In this document: piece by piece, positions 47,601 to 54,356 of the stretch
Layout of the letters: every line of letters starts with the position of its first letter
Position numbering within the stretch: the first letter of the stretch is position 1
Assembly: GCA_040880125.1 (NCBI GenBank)
Contig: JBBDJB010000049.1
Location: forward strand, 14,709 to 78,708
Direction: 5' to 3'
Source: JBBDJB01 sp040880125
GTDB taxonomy: Bacteria > Planctomycetota > Planctomycetia > Pirellulales > JBBDJB01
DNA: 64,000 nt
The notes under the pieces: model-generated
Databases searched by the model: none
Seen by the model: the letters and a program-made list of their open reading frames with translations, nothing else
What the model was told of the DNA's origin: nothing
Translations under genes and position numbers: made by a program

Positions 47601-49415
47601 GTTGCGGGCGATCAGTACACGTTCGCCCTCGGGTGTTTGCCGATACAGCGTCAAATGCGTGTCGAGCAGGCCCGATATGGTCTGCCGCTCGGCGGTGGTC
47701 TCCGCGGAAAACAACCCCAGCGCCTGGACCTCGAAGCGATACATGTCGATATCGTTGCCTTCGGGGCGATGCAGGTGCTGGCCGTGGACGATGTCGTGAT
47801 CGCCGGGATACACGCCCTCGGCAGGAGTCGTGAAAATCAAATCGGCCTCGTCGCCCTGAATCGTCAGCGGCGGCTGCTCATAGGTATGTCCCGACCCCAG
47901 CAGGTGGCCGATCTCGTGCATCGCCGTGCGGAACCAGCTCTCGCCGAAGTCGTTGCTCCATGACTCGGCGTTATCCATGATCGCAACGCCAGCTCCTGCC
48001 AGTCCGATAACACCACCAGGACCGGTCGGGACCGTCGGGTTTAAAGCGCGCAAGTCGCCCGTGACGATGGTGAAACCTTGATTCGCGGTCTCGATGAACC
48101 GGATGCCGAGATAGTTGCTGTAAAGCTCAAAGATCTCCCGCGCCCGCTGCTTTTGGACGTCTGTGATCAAGTTGAACAGCGGATTGCCTTGCGGGTCGGT
48201 GCCGTACAACGACTGAAAGTTGTAAGCCTGCACCGTCACGCCCGGCAGCGGATCGGCCGCGGCGAGATGCTCCTGGATGTAGGTCGCAATGTTGCGGTGC
48301 CCCGGCTCATCATTCGAGCCTGGATAGTTCAGCGGAAAATCATTGGTGAAGATGTCCTGCGAGATGATCTTTCCGACGTCGCCCAACACGTCCAACTCTT
48401 GCGCCGTATCGAAGCTCGACCCGGGATCGCTCGAAATGTTGAACTGCTCCGGTACCATCGGCCGCACGAGGCCCGGGTTGGCGCCGCTCGTGGCCACCAC
48501 TTCGCTCGTCCCGATCCGTAAGCGATAGGTCCTCGCGCCCGGTGCCAGCGGGTTGGCATCGCGGTCGGGCAGTTGATCGAGCGGGTGAGCGAACGTCAGT
48601 ACCGCGCGGCCGCCAGTAGCGTTCACCACGTCCGTGCGCTCGGATGCCGTCTGATATTCGATCGACGTCGGCAGATAGACGCGATCGTCGGTGTTGTGAA
48701 CCGAGTCGAAGGTGTCGCTGTACTCGCTGGTATGCCCGGTGAAGATCAGTTGGTAAAAGGCGGGGTTCTCGGCAGACGAGTGATTCAAGTCGTCGTTATT
48801 GAAGTACACGACGATCTGGTTGCGGGCCTGCGTTAAATCTCCGCCCGCGCCGCGTGAGATCGGCTGCGGCACGACGGCGATCACCTGCGCGCCCAGGTCA
48901 AGCGTCAGCGGCACACTGAGGTTCTGGCCGTTGTTGAACGCATCGCCTTCGGTATTCTCCAGCGCCATTGCACCGGCGCCGATGATTTCAATGCGGTACT
49001 CATCATCGGGCAGCGTCTCCGCGAAGCGAATGACGATCTCGTTCGGCACGTCGCCCAACCCGATGAAACCTGGCGTCACAAGGATGCTGTCGTTGGCAAA
49101 CTCACCATCGAAACCGCTGCGCAGTATGCGGACACCATCCAGCGTGTCGGGATTAAGTATCTGACCGTCGTCGAAGCGCAAGTTCAAATCGCGCGGGGCC
49201 ACCTCACGCAGATTCGCGCCGCCGTCGAGGTTTAGCAGCTCGCCGTCGTTCGGCTGGATGCTCACCAACTGCGGGCTGAGTGCCAACAGAACGCGGTTTT
49301 CGAGCTTCTCAAGGTTCAAGCGACGCTTGCCAAGTCGTCGAAATGCGTCGGACTGACGACGAGAATGAAAAATTCCCGCCGTACGTCCACGCGTACGGGA
49401 ACGCCGGATGGTCAT
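35649..49415 (-). CDS. Giant 4588-residue secreted protein with metalloprotease, beta-helix, PPC, GEVED and dockerin-like domains
   Basis: The protein starts with an Arg-rich segment and the planctomycete export motif LEKLENRVLLAL (35-46). A reprolysin/matrixin-like protease follows, with AMHEIGHLLGSGH near 500 and PPC-type beta domains after it. Beta-helix repeats (about 700-1350) include two GxWDDTDIVHxV units. Residues about 1385-1710 are a second NF038122-like protease domain whose HExxH is lost (LSLVGKAIGFTSGVD near 1557), probably inactive. At least six beta modules with GETFTI...TFEFDSDG patterns occur at 2410-3500. More PPC domains, a calcium-type Ig domain (about 4055-4170), a GEVED domain (about 4198-4338) and two dockerin-like repeats (DVDGNGF near 4362, DVTNDGF near 4418) precede an acidic tail. 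It probably acts at the cell surface or outside the cell, perhaps as an adhesin or protease. It is translated alone. Confidence 0.9.
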   Translation of the reverse strand: MTIRRSRTRGRTAGIFHSRRQSDAFRRLGKRRLNLEKLENRVLLALSPQLVSIQPNDGELLNLDGGANLREVAPRDLNLRFDDGQILNPDTLDGVRILRSGFDGEFANDSILVTPGFIGLGDVPNEIVIRFAETLPDDEYRIEIIGAGAMALENTEGDAFNNGQNLSVPLTLDLGAQVIAVVPQPISRGAGGDLTQARNQIVVYFNNDDLNHSSAENPAFYQLIFTGHTSEYSDTFDSVHNTDDRVYLPTSIEYQTASERTDVVNATGGRAVLTFAHPLDQLPDRDANPLAPGARTYRLRIGTSEVVATSGANPGLVRPMVPEQFNISSDPGSSFDTAQELDVLGDVGKIISQDIFTNDFPLNYPGSNDEPGHRNIATYIQEHLAAADPLPGVTVQAYNFQSLYGTDPQGNPLFNLITDVQKQRAREIFELYSNYLGIRFIETANQGFTIVTGDLRALNPTVPTGPGGVIGLAGAGVAIMDNAESWSNDFGESWFRTAMHEIGHLLGSGHTYEQPPLTIQGDEADLIFTTPAEGVYPGDHDIVHGQHLHRPEGNDIDMYRFEVQALGLFSAETTAERQTISGLLDTHLTLYRQTPEGERVLIARNDDYFSEDSFLEMTLQPGVYFVGVSASGNGSYDPTIENTGSGGRSEGVYDLRLNFRPEVSASIVDATGTALDGDSDGVPGGVFNFWFRSAAPRGSQAPGSPSTIFVDKSAAPGGDGSLAAPFNRISSANLNDPNTAMGTARAGDVVRIVGNGGADGNVNTLGDNLAYEIGFGGASNQALSDGSTLEVRQGVTVMIDAGSVFKLRRALVGVGSSAPEVNRSGSALQVLGTPETNVIFTSYNDQSIGVDTNPLVTSPAQGDWGGLLFRHDHDRSAGRFDYERQGVFIDTVNHADLRYGGGNVVINSVEQVVTPIQMFTARPTVFYNHIQFSADAAMSADPNSFEETNFHAPLYQSVVYTSDYDRIGPDIHGNRIGNNNSINGLFVRIATPSGNQLRRMTVSGRWDDTDIVHVVAENLQIAGTPGGPILVTDPVTGATSLNARLDASLVIDPGMVVKLDASRINATIGAQLIAEGVDGQEIIFTSVLDDRYGAGGVFDTTGNTDQRDPDRGNWGGLFFSPGSSASIDHALFAFGGGITTIEGNFAGFNVIEIHQAEARITDSVFEFNAYGQGFQTPANRVGRGNNAPGTIFILGAQPVIANNVIRDNDGPAITSNVNALNHRLLPDYGRSTGDIELIESFGDNQGPLIRNNLIRNSDLNGMVVRGGTLTTQGVWDDTDIVHIVFETIVVPDFHSYGGLRLESSATQSLVVKLWADELDETAGFTATGRPLDIADRIGGAVQIVGKPGFPVVLTSLSDNTVGAGFDPQGRTLTDTNNEQLPDRTAPPRTFKIDYNLSPQVAANPDTVWALQRAADIWEALLEDPITVTLDVDFGAAGAGGGIATPIQTTLGYDAVRQLMIADAGPHESVVSQIPTFSQLNVSLPVDLLNPYLLQSSMMLNRANAKALGVPAASLPQTPSVFDPNEFLDGTLTIDPALNAPAVDIFVLALSLVGKAIGFTSGVDGVDAGNRNVSLSPMDLYRLEPGAGNDDFTNSPRAMDPTLTHVFYDGGHFKPLGIELFGLEQGDIPLATGVNNGDGSEASNWKNRDLINGVNLGAMHQTVFSRLTSNDKRAFDLIGFDVVGGGLPGDWRGVLIDEYGGDRNIEVITEREAPDLVAPGNNATPNTAHYIGELAPHEKAGDDTLRLGYNIHGYLNAPTDVDVYSFRADAGTEVWFDLDNTTTALDAVIELIDANGNVLARSVSSHEEAEATEFLEDTDALFGPARVLQKSEFYTGDHWTINPHDPGMRMLLPGPAGTTNTYHVRIRSNSADIDDPSSPGLTSGVYQLQMRLREIEEVPGNSIKAADIKYAINGVEILGQPKHSPLLGEIGEDGTVNDQFIDAQRITNPLQSDRGATSVAGTLTTGDVDWFEFDLEYDSIYSIPGFNDDLFAALQFDIDYADGFANADTSLSVYRAIIDANGDVTGAELVLIGRQSNHADDLAAPNQGSDVDDLTRGSNGVFDASIGSISLPVGRYFVAVHSDSLMPQELDQYYVINPANHLVRLEPVDSLIRIAEDHGTTAVGGVIPGIPGVVGVSTFAPPILPGLFQSIQRMDGENIVAGLADRHAVPWHLGDVTLFISTPGNNETDILAINPFTGAPMGESGTVGRQLSDIAMRDNGNLYAFTLDLQRQGGPSDALSGNFLEINPNNANSTQLGDDGIQTFQPAPIQDPMNPMLTPEPADVGIQFHATTFAEIGNTTRLFAVGNRGDDSPFDEEPRLGPPRFTDNIMYEFAPDNGDAIPNDPIRDGEAVVASETWTDVIERGRLHTGVDPDFDPMFNIWQIDTVIRAIEATEYNALGSLIAELLDGSQFIVDVDGEQTVFEFERGPELSLDWALGTQFSPGDFTQDGEFFVLTGPEGDVRFEIESGVTLEVTDGGSAFVDGQTFEITDYRGTTKTFEYDSDGSLVNSSHVAVPFSSFNTQQAIAQQTADAISGGGFAVQAVAVFDRVSLIGESEVTLGPDFDGITLQGDIGIDDGVDDNFAIFVEESSTPAEVREAIRQAVTSQGDFMVSVDGERVNFADAEDADFSSVPLFDVVMTSAAGVSSGATPIFINAADTAEQVAGKIQAALTDAEIAATQVGKTVTLVNGLDETIVFVRGDLDMGDPEEPVPPTGPALTPEGTTALLVGGTPPSGVITGITQLGGVIYAVSDNGGLYTISNPRGSATATYVGSAIDLVGIPFTGLTAGPTGAEAGLTGASLYDNILFATTSTGQLVAFDTTGELQPLFYDGQSMINIGASAHGLAFSTLQANMWKTTGQRGGTAEEHQGHGIEIPVTVTRDETAGGGTSYYFGLVDIDVPDRHYDFPGGAHGTLISADFSLAGYSDADRPVLYFTYWAETEEKESDTPGNDPLMRDAFRVFVSDNSETAGVDLLGQPLQGQWQLLGTNNSLRGVEDVDEFDDPFNLPIRNNEDNFGPIQEVFDHPEAFPGGQWRQVRIPLDDWAGSDSLRLRFDFSTAASMDLGGILTTGSELRGVAAPRLRDGDVFTVDSQTFEFEMGFSLVAPNAGNVSDGETFTINNGTSLPVTFEFDSDGSVDADPDNFNVPIAITGNESGAALAVLMEQAIREQRLADSFVLTAPFGFQVTQTLSGENFTISDGVNPPVTYSLGFGVGGVQIPVAVDDSDLVVAQAIADAINNSGQDVVATVEGNLVRIDGAIRITQSLGTGGIGSTVEPLIDIMDLGIQRHENRLNLPGAVRITQSTGAGVALRGAPGTSSQGFFGEAQPVHVNLGMSANDVAKAVSEALAAEFAGGATSAFKRNGDTVYVVGHSVTNQGPLGLANVLPGDTFGGFGQFDDDTGLFAGLTNQFEGVYIDDLIIGFAERGEMVTHREVTDSAFATSFIANPATPDNQITLGEYQLELRPSAEYGVPTLFDEIPFQRLIRSVDTNNRLSRSISMDVPSPAQLAAGETFTLGDGIDRRTFQFVDLSVGETAAPGNIAIPYRSADLLLGGTVFQPATSAEALAQSIVQIINTPAVQHVLGITAAAIPTLNRIELHGESVIVYAESASSSSDLLEGLGQTTNDTVATAVETGIMPGGPQSYFATGIIGDNPNFLSPAQDVDLVTLNLAAGDRITVDIDAGINGSFLDSMLRLFRLDALGNPIPLTVSDDVPAPGEPFTLDSYIDLVVAQGGTYVVGVSSFNNRFYDPTLAGSGFGGSIGEYTVEILVNGAPSVGSSLAQNVLRVRNDDIGDPSRVREQGQVIVQQTRVLNSQHVGILVDAAPRDALTEAPHLGPIRQLVQANMQRLAPGVTIKNNVIAGSGDVGIALSGDENPTDMQLASVPFGRIVNNTIYGRNGTLELESLRPDTGIRVGQNASPTLLNNVVTNTRTGVLVDPTSQSTVKGGNLFQGNVQNSNVGLGDFPIVLPNSSPLFVNGAEGNFHLLQGSVAIDSAINSLQDRAVMVSVREPLGYDASPIFAPDRDLTGQFRVDDPNVGPPVGIGDKDRGALDRSDFQGPSALLLTPRDNGGTDMNPAETAVQLAGAVITRFSLQLVDGSQIEGQFDGVGVDDTTVTSARVTITRDGVTLVEGTDYRFDYDSTNNIVQLTPLAGLWENGSTYVITLNNSAGSGIADASNNVLLPNQTDGQTRFTIELTRGLDYGDAPSPYPTLTSNNGARHAVTPELLLGSTVDGEENGQPSPSADGDGPDDDGVEFGTIEVNSSASATIATVGDGFVDAWIDFNQDGDWNDPGEQIAASFAVEDEDDNIIAFSVPRFAQLGNTFARVRLSSTGGLTPTGSAPDGEVEDYQVTVGGNPWHNSVLPNDVDGNGFIIPRDVLLIISELNNPVYRDVVTGALPIPVPGDPASADPPVPFLDVTNDGFVAPNDALSIINFLNNLAAFGGRSAASQPASGLLVAADVPDAAESLAAEAGLADAVLQEPLAAPVSGRHAADVAGFASQPVMTDDESWSSVSFREEVSMSLETSLTASEDRLYGTPGDASAWDEAFSEDDPRAADEDSEDGILEEVLAARSESLLAEAIFGDWNDDLDG

Positions 49416-50100
49416 GAACCAACCCCTAAAGAAGTTGCCTGGACTCTGTTCCGTTTACCGAAACTCGCGCGCGGGAGTGGCCGCCGACCTGCCGGATCGA
49501 GGGAATTCCGGATGCAAGCAGCGACAGGTAGATTAGGAAGTTTGGGCGTTTCTGATGAACGGCCCGACCGAACGCGAGAATTCCAACAGACTTGGATTAT
49601 AAGCCAAGGGGTATCGATTGCAACGATTTTTCAAGGCACGTCGATCTTTCTAACGAATTGAGCACGAAGAGTTTAGGGAACTTCCCCCTCCTCCTGAGGT
49701 ACTCAAGTCCTTCGGTCGGGACGAAATAGGAGCAGCGAAAGCCCCCCAGCCGGCACGCGGGTCCGCAGCCGGCCCGCGTTATCACCCCGTCGCTCCGCGA
49801 TCGATCGTTGAACTCCCGCTTCGCATCGGACGACCATCATCCGTTCGCCGCGGCTCGACTGCCGGCTGATCGCCGCCAAAGGCGTTGCCGCGAGCGCGCA
49901 TCCGATAAACGGAGTCGTTTTTGTAACACCGTGGCGCCGGGACGCCGAAATTGAATGTAGAGGTGCATTCCAACAGAAGCACGACCACCATTGGGGAAGC
50001 ATTTGCGGCGCATCCGTCGGCACTGCCACGTGGCCGCAGGCACCCGACTCGCCTTCCGCACTGCCCGACACCCGCGTTTCACCGCCACGGAGACCCACAC
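49416..50100. promoter_or_regulatory. Divergent intergenic region upstream of the giant gene
   Basis: This 685-base region separates the giant protein gene (minus) from the methyltransferase-like gene (plus). A perfect 7-bp inverted repeat (ACGCGGG/CCCGCGT) lies at 49755-49779. Minus-strand frames of 60-205 codons here are Arg-rich and match nothing. The promoter of the giant gene should lie within the first 200 bases, but no clear -35/-10 pair was assigned. Confidence 0.4.
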
Positions 50101-50652
50101 TTGGCCGGTGCAAATCTGATCCGATACGGCTACCTTGCCGCCTTTTCGCGCCCACGCTGCGACCGGATGCTGTACCGACTCGCCAGGCGCACGCGAACGG
50201 CGCGTCTCGTCGAGATTGGCCTGGGCAGCAGCCTGCGAACGGGGAGATTGCTACAGGTATGCCAGCGATATGCCCCTGGAGGCGAGGTCTCCTATACGCT
50301 TCTTGATCAGTTCGAAGCACGCACGCCGCCCGATTGCGGCGTGTCGCTCAAGTCGACCTACCGAATGCTTGCCAAGTGCGGCGTGCGAACCCGTCTTCTG
50401 CCGGGCGACCCCGGCACTACGCTGGCCCGGCACGCCAACGAATTGTTAGGCACGGATCTGCTGCTGATCTCCGCCGTCGTGGATCCGGCGTCGCTTGATG
50501 CCGCCTGGTATTACGTTCCGCGGATGCTCCACCCGCAGTCCGTCATCCTAATAGAGGAGCGGACCGCAGGCGACCAGACTGGTTGGCGGCGGCTTTCGCT
50601 TTCGCAAATCGCCGCCCGCACGGATCGGCCACACTTCCGTCGTGCCGCTTGA
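50101..50652 (+). CDS. Methyltransferase-like protein of unknown function
   Basis: TTG at 50101, with GGAGA 7 bases upstream, is chosen over an in-frame ATG at 49951 because the first 50 residues of the longer form are Arg/His/Pro-rich and look non-coding. The 183-residue product contains LVEIGLGSSLRTGRLLQV, which resembles the glycine-rich AdoMet-binding motif I of class I methyltransferases. A VSYTLLDQFEAR strand-end acidic motif and a DLLLISAVVDP strand follow. Motif I is imperfect, so binding of AdoMet is not certain. It may be cotranscribed with the following small frame and, further on, with the kinase gene. Confidence 0.6.
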   Translation: MAGANLIRYGYLAAFSRPRCDRMLYRLARRTRTARLVEIGLGSSLRTGRLLQVCQRYAPGGEVSYTLLDQFEARTPPDCGVSLKSTYRMLAKCGVRTRLLPGDPGTTLARHANELLGTDLLLISAVVDPASLDAAWYYVPRMLHPQSVILIEERTAGDQTGWRRLSLSQIAARTDRPHFRRAA

Positions 50653-51031
50653 CGGCCAGTTGAGAGTCCACCTTCGCCTGCAATCCGAGAAAGCCTGGCT
50701 GGCGCTGCAAGTGCCAGCAGATCCAGCCTTTATGCAGGCGAGCCTCCGGAGCGGAATCCCAACTCGCGAACTGCTGCCCCGTCGCTTCGGCAGGGACCTT
50801 CTCGTTATCCCCGCTCCGTCCTCTTTTTGCCAGATCGCCGGCCTGCCAGCTCATCGGCACATCCTGGTGGTGTGCGGAGCGGCAGACCGCCGCGTCTGCG
50901 CGCGGGGGCTGATACCGGGTATAAATGAGGTGGTGGCTTTGTGCCGCACACAGCCATACTGCGTGCCGATTCGACGTTTGGCCTGCATTCGTGGTGAAAG
51001 CCCGGAGCGCCGGTCGAAGCGGCACGAGTAG
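50642..51031 (+). CDS. Hypothetical small protein
   Basis: This 129-residue frame starts with GTG and overlaps the end of the methyltransferase-like gene by 11 bases. It alternates hydrophobic strands (RDLLVIPAP, RHILVVCGAADR, INEVVALC) with basic segments, as a folded protein would. No ribosome-binding site or family match is seen, and an equally long minus-strand frame crosses the same bases. It is kept because of tight spacing and strand agreement with its neighbours, but it could be spurious. Confidence 0.35.
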   Translation: MPLDGQLRVHLRLQSEKAWLALQVPADPAFMQASLRSGIPTRELLPRRFGRDLLVIPAPSSFCQIAGLPAHRHILVVCGAADRRVCARGLIPGINEVVALCRTQPYCVPIRRLACIRGESPERRSKRHE

Positions 51032-51118
51032 CTCGCGGGCGCGGCGCCCGCAAGACTGGCCACGCAGCAGTTTAGGTGCCGCTGCGAACCATCAGCAACT
51101 CTGTATCGGGAAAGCACC

Positions 51119-52780
51119 GTGGACACACCGCGGAACGATTCACCGGTCGACGTTACCCTCGAGATCACGCCCAGCGGCGCTCCCAGTTCGTCCCCCAACA
51201 GTGCCTGCCGCGTTGCGCTGGTGCAGGGCAGCACTCCGCACCTCAGCAGCGAGACCCAGTCTGTGCTGCGCAGCCGGCTGCGGGCTGCCTCGCTGATTAT
51301 GTTCACCGGACTGCTTGCCTTTCTCGTGAAAGCGCTGCTGTTGGATAGCTTCACGACGCCGGGCGAAACGGCCGTGTTGATTAACCACGCCGGCGTCACG
51401 CTGCTGGCCGGGGGCGTGGGAGTCGCGTTGTGCCGGAGATGCAGCTTTTCGATGCTAAAGCTGCGCATCGCCGAGGCACTGACATTCGGAGCCGCCGGTG
51501 CCTTCTTCGTCGTACTGCAGAGCGTTCGCTCGCTCGCCTGGGCGGAGAACTTCACGCTGTTGCCCGCCATCAGCCCCCCTTGGCTGCTGCTGATCTTCAT
51601 CTATGCGCTATTCATCCCAAATACGTGGCGGCGAGCTGGCCTGGTCACCGGCTGTATGGCGGCCGTTCCGGTAGCAATGACGATCGCTCTGGCCGCCTCA
51701 TCGGCCAGTTATCGCCAGGCGTTGGCGGCCGAGGTCAACCACACGTACATCCTTGAAAACGCCATGCTGCTGGCCGTTGGTGTAATAAGCGGCACCTTCG
51801 GCGTCTACACCATCGGCAAGTTGCGTCGCGAGGCGTTCCGGGCGAAGCAACTCGGGCAATATCGGCTGAAGCACCTGATCGGTGCCGGCGGCATGGGTGA
51901 GGTCTATCTCGCCGAGCATCAACTTCTGAAGCGGCCCTGTGCAATCAAGGTCATCCGCCCCGAAAAGGCCGGTGATCCTCGGGCTCTCGCACGCTTCGAG
52001 CGGGAAGTCCGGGCGACCGCCGTTTTGTCGCACTGGAACACGGTGGAGATATTCGACTACGGCAATACCGACGACGGCACGTTTTATTACGCAATGGAAT
52101 ACCTGCCGGGCATGAACGTCGGCGAGTTGGTCGAGCGCTACGGCCCGCTTCCGCCGGCCCGAGCCATCTACCTGCTGATGCAAACCTGCGAAGCGCTGCG
52201 CGAGGCACACGAAAAGGGGCTCGTCCACCGGGACATCAAGCCGGGCAATATCTTCGCTGCACATCGAGGCGGCGCATACGACGTCGCCAAGCTGGTCGAT
52301 TTCGGGCTGGCCAAGCCGCTCTTGGATACCGAATCTCCCGAGCTAACCCAGGAAGGCGGCATCACCGGCTCGCCGCTATTCATGTCGCCCGAGCAGGCGG
52401 TGGGCGAGGTCGAAATCGACGGCCGGAGCGACATTTACTCCCTGGGGGCCGTGGCCTACTACCTGATCACCGGCAAGCCGCCGTTCTACCACGACAAGCC
52501 GCTGAAGCTGGTTATTGCACATGCCCATGACGAGGTTCCGCCTCCCTCGCAGGTCCACACCGGCGTGCCGGCGGATTTGGAGCGAGTGATACTGCGGTGC
52601 CTGGAGAAGTCGCGCAGCGACCGGTATATGGATGTCGAAGAGGTCCGGAAAGCATTGGCACAGTGCGAGTCCTCCGACGGATGGTCGCGCGAAGCGGCAG
52701 CGGACTGGTGGCGCGATTTCGGCTGCCCTCAAAAAAAGGCCCTCGACCAGCGTGCCCTGCAACCGGCCGCCGCCGTCTAA
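51119..52780 (+). CDS. Membrane-anchored Ser/Thr protein kinase with N-terminal six-helix domain
   Basis: The 553-residue protein starts with GTG. Residues 1-55 are Pro/Ser-rich, then six predicted membrane helices occupy about 56-75, 85-104, 119-139, 153-167, 174-192 and 211-233. A complete bacterial Hanks-type kinase domain follows: glycine loop GAGGMGEV (255-262), K277 in AIKVI, HRDIKPGN (about 370-377), DFG (about 394), SPEQ and the SDIYSLGAVAYYL helix. All catalytic residues are present. Most planctomycete kinases have the kinase domain first and the membrane segment later, so this order is less common and suggests that the membrane part senses a signal. A hairpin lies just after the stop. 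Substrates are unknown. Confidence 0.95.
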   Translation: MDTPRNDSPVDVTLEITPSGAPSSSPNSACRVALVQGSTPHLSSETQSVLRSRLRAASLIMFTGLLAFLVKALLLDSFTTPGETAVLINHAGVTLLAGGVGVALCRRCSFSMLKLRIAEALTFGAAGAFFVVLQSVRSLAWAENFTLLPAISPPWLLLIFIYALFIPNTWRRAGLVTGCMAAVPVAMTIALAASSASYRQALAAEVNHTYILENAMLLAVGVISGTFGVYTIGKLRREAFRAKQLGQYRLKHLIGAGGMGEVYLAEHQLLKRPCAIKVIRPEKAGDPRALARFEREVRATAVLSHWNTVEIFDYGNTDDGTFYYAMEYLPGMNVGELVERYGPLPPARAIYLLMQTCEALREAHEKGLVHRDIKPGNIFAAHRGGAYDVAKLVDFGLAKPLLDTESPELTQEGGITGSPLFMSPEQAVGEVEIDGRSDIYSLGAVAYYLITGKPPFYHDKPLKLVIAHAHDEVPPPSQVHTGVPADLERVILRCLEKSRSDRYMDVEEVRKALAQCESSDGWSREAAADWWRDFGCPQKKALDQRALQPAAAV

Positions 52781-52789
52781 CAGGCTGTT

Positions 52790-52814
52790 GAAAAACGCCG
52801 TCATGGCGTTCTTC
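52790..52814 (+). terminator. Hairpin after the kinase gene, possibly a terminator
   Basis: A stem of GAA.AACGCC with GGCGTT.TTC closes over the loop GTCAT directly after the kinase stop. It overlaps CAGGCTGTTGAAAAACGCC (52781-52799), a stretch that resembles ends of repeats often seen in planctomycete genomes. No T-run follows, so its termination role is uncertain. Confidence 0.5.
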
Positions 52815-52889
52815 AGCCTCAGCCTCGCCAGGTTCGGAGCAAAGCTCCTCACGGCTCGCAACCGGCGGTACCGCTCGGGGTGCCGCAGT

Positions 52890-53507
52890 TCATCGTTCCA
52901 GCGGGAGGAGTTTGGGCGCGGGGATTCGGGTGCCGTAGACCGTGCCGTGGCGGCGGAGCAGTTGGCGGAAATTGTCACCAAGAAACTGGTACAGCTCGGG
53001 CGGCGGACCGGAAGCAAGCCACTGCCGCGCCAACCGGTCGGCATGGGCGTCATACGCCTTTTGCGAAGGTCCGTGTGCGTAACAGCGGCCGTCGTGCCTC
53101 CGCAGGTCGCCGTTGAAGTTTGGACCGATGTGCCACAACTCATGCACGATCGTCGAGAGCTTCTCCCCCAGCGGCAGGTTCAAATATCGCGGCAAATAGA
53201 AGGTGAGAATGTACAGCAGTTCGCGGCCCTGGGAGTCGTAGAGCCGCTGCACCGAATACTTCCGTCCGGAGCGCTCCTCCAACAGCGCACCGTTTTCAAA
53301 CCGCATCGGCGTGAGCGACGCCTGCATTCCGTGAGTAACGGGCTTGCGGGTTTGTGAAAAGGAGACCGCAATCCGCGAGACGTCGATATGCGCGAGATCC
53401 GGCAGTCGGCCGACCATGTCCTCGCACACGCCGCGCATTGCCGCGGTGAAATTCAGGCCCGACTGACTGCCGCCGGCAGACTGCCGGCGCTGCGACGATG
53501 CGGCCAT
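52890..53507 (-). CDS. Putative metallopeptidase with HELWH motif
   Basis: The 205-residue protein contains IVHELWHIGPNFNG, an HExxH zinc motif, and AHADRLARQWL about 30 residues later, which could supply the third ligand region. An N-terminal Ser/Gln-rich tail precedes the conserved part. This pattern is that of small putative metallopeptidases found in many bacteria and phages; proteolytic activity is not proven. It lies 67 bases downstream of rplQ on the same strand and may be the last gene transcribed from the ribosomal operon. Confidence 0.7.
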   Translation of the reverse strand: MAASSQRRQSAGGSQSGLNFTAAMRGVCEDMVGRLPDLAHIDVSRIAVSFSQTRKPVTHGMQASLTPMRFENGALLEERSGRKYSVQRLYDSQGRELLYILTFYLPRYLNLPLGEKLSTIVHELWHIGPNFNGDLRRHDGRCYAHGPSQKAYDAHADRLARQWLASGPPPELYQFLGDNFRQLLRRHGTVYGTRIPAPKLLPLER

Positions 53508-53574
53508 CGAGAATCCGTTCGCTTCGAAAACCCGCCGCGTCCATGCAGAGATTCACCGCCGCTGGACGCACATC

Positions 53575-54252
53575 CTACTTCTCGTCGTTTCTCTCTTCCG
53601 TTTCCTCGGCGGCCGAAGCCGGCTCACCGAGCTCGGCCCCTTCCGCCTGCGCCTGCTCGGCGGCGGAAGACTCCTCCTCCGACTCTTCCTCATCCTGGAA
53701 GGCCGGCTTCTCGCTGCGCGTGACGACGCGGTCCCGCACGCCGACCAGCTCCAGGATCGCTCGTGTTCCGGCGTCGCCCAGCCGCGGCTTCGCGAGCCGA
53801 AGAATGCGGGTGTAGCCACCGTTGCGGTCGACGAACCGCGGCGCGATGTCCTCGAACAGCACGCCGACGGCCTCCTTGTCGCCGATCAATTTCAGCACGC
53901 GCCGGCGGGCGGTGACGGTGGGGGCGATCGCCTGGTTCCACTTCTGCCACTGCTCGCTGTTGCGCCATTCGCGCCACTGGTCGGTGTCGCGCTCAGCGTC
54001 CGGAGCATACTGCTCGGCTTCTTCCTCCGCCTCGAGTGAACGGCAGGCAATGGTGATGCACTTCTCGACCAGCGGACGTACTTCCTTGGCCTTGGGAAGG
54101 GTCGTCACGATCCGGCCCTTGACCTTGGGCGCGTTATGCTCCAGTTCCGCGTCCCGCTCCGTGAGAAACAGGGCGCTGGCCAGGTTGCGCAGCAAGGCCC
54201 TTTGGTGACTGGGATTGCGGCCGAGTTTTCGGCCTCGGCGTCGATGTCGCAT
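53575..54252 (-). CDS. rplQ: 50S ribosomal protein bL17 with long insertion and acidic tail
   Basis: The ATG at 54252 begins MRHRRRGRKLGRNPSHQ, the standard bL17 N-terminus; a longer upstream frame is rejected. The core is complete, with RALLRNLASALF, VVTTLPKAKEVRPLVEK-type elements (read as IVTTLPKAKEVRPLVEK) and GGYTRILRLAKPRLGDAG. Between the two halves is an insertion of about 40 residues (EEEAEQYAPDAERDTDQW region), and a Glu/Ala-rich tail of about 50 residues extends the C-terminus. The total of 225 residues is far above the 127 of E. coli. It is the last ribosomal gene of the alpha operon and sits on the exit-tunnel side of the 50S subunit. Confidence 0.96.
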   Translation of the reverse strand: MRHRRRGRKLGRNPSHQRALLRNLASALFLTERDAELEHNAPKVKGRIVTTLPKAKEVRPLVEKCITIACRSLEAEEEAEQYAPDAERDTDQWREWRNSEQWQKWNQAIAPTVTARRRVLKLIGDKEAVGVLFEDIAPRFVDRNGGYTRILRLAKPRLGDAGTRAILELVGVRDRVVTRSEKPAFQDEEESEEESSAAEQAQAEGAELGEPASAAEETEERNDEK

Positions 54253-54356
54253 GATGGGTTCGTCCGCGGTCGTGAAAGATGGATGAAATGTCGCCGGGCC
54301 GATGCCGGGCGTGGTCATAGCTTTACGCTCGAATGCCGCACGTCAGACGCCGCGGC

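Noticed and set aside
35952..48521. Several long plus-strand frames (up to 489 codons) opposite the giant gene
   Set aside because: They are mirror-frame artefacts of the GC-rich giant coding sequence, with no signal peptides or ribosome sites and repetitive Val/Asp/Arg composition.
49703..50320. 205-codon minus-strand frame upstream of the giant gene
   Set aside because: Overlaps the supported plus-strand methyltransferase-like gene and is Arg/Ser-rich without a family match.
50543..51025. 160-codon minus-strand frame opposite the small hypothetical gene
   Set aside because: Composition and strand context look non-coding; the plus-strand frame is only weakly preferred, so both remain uncertain.
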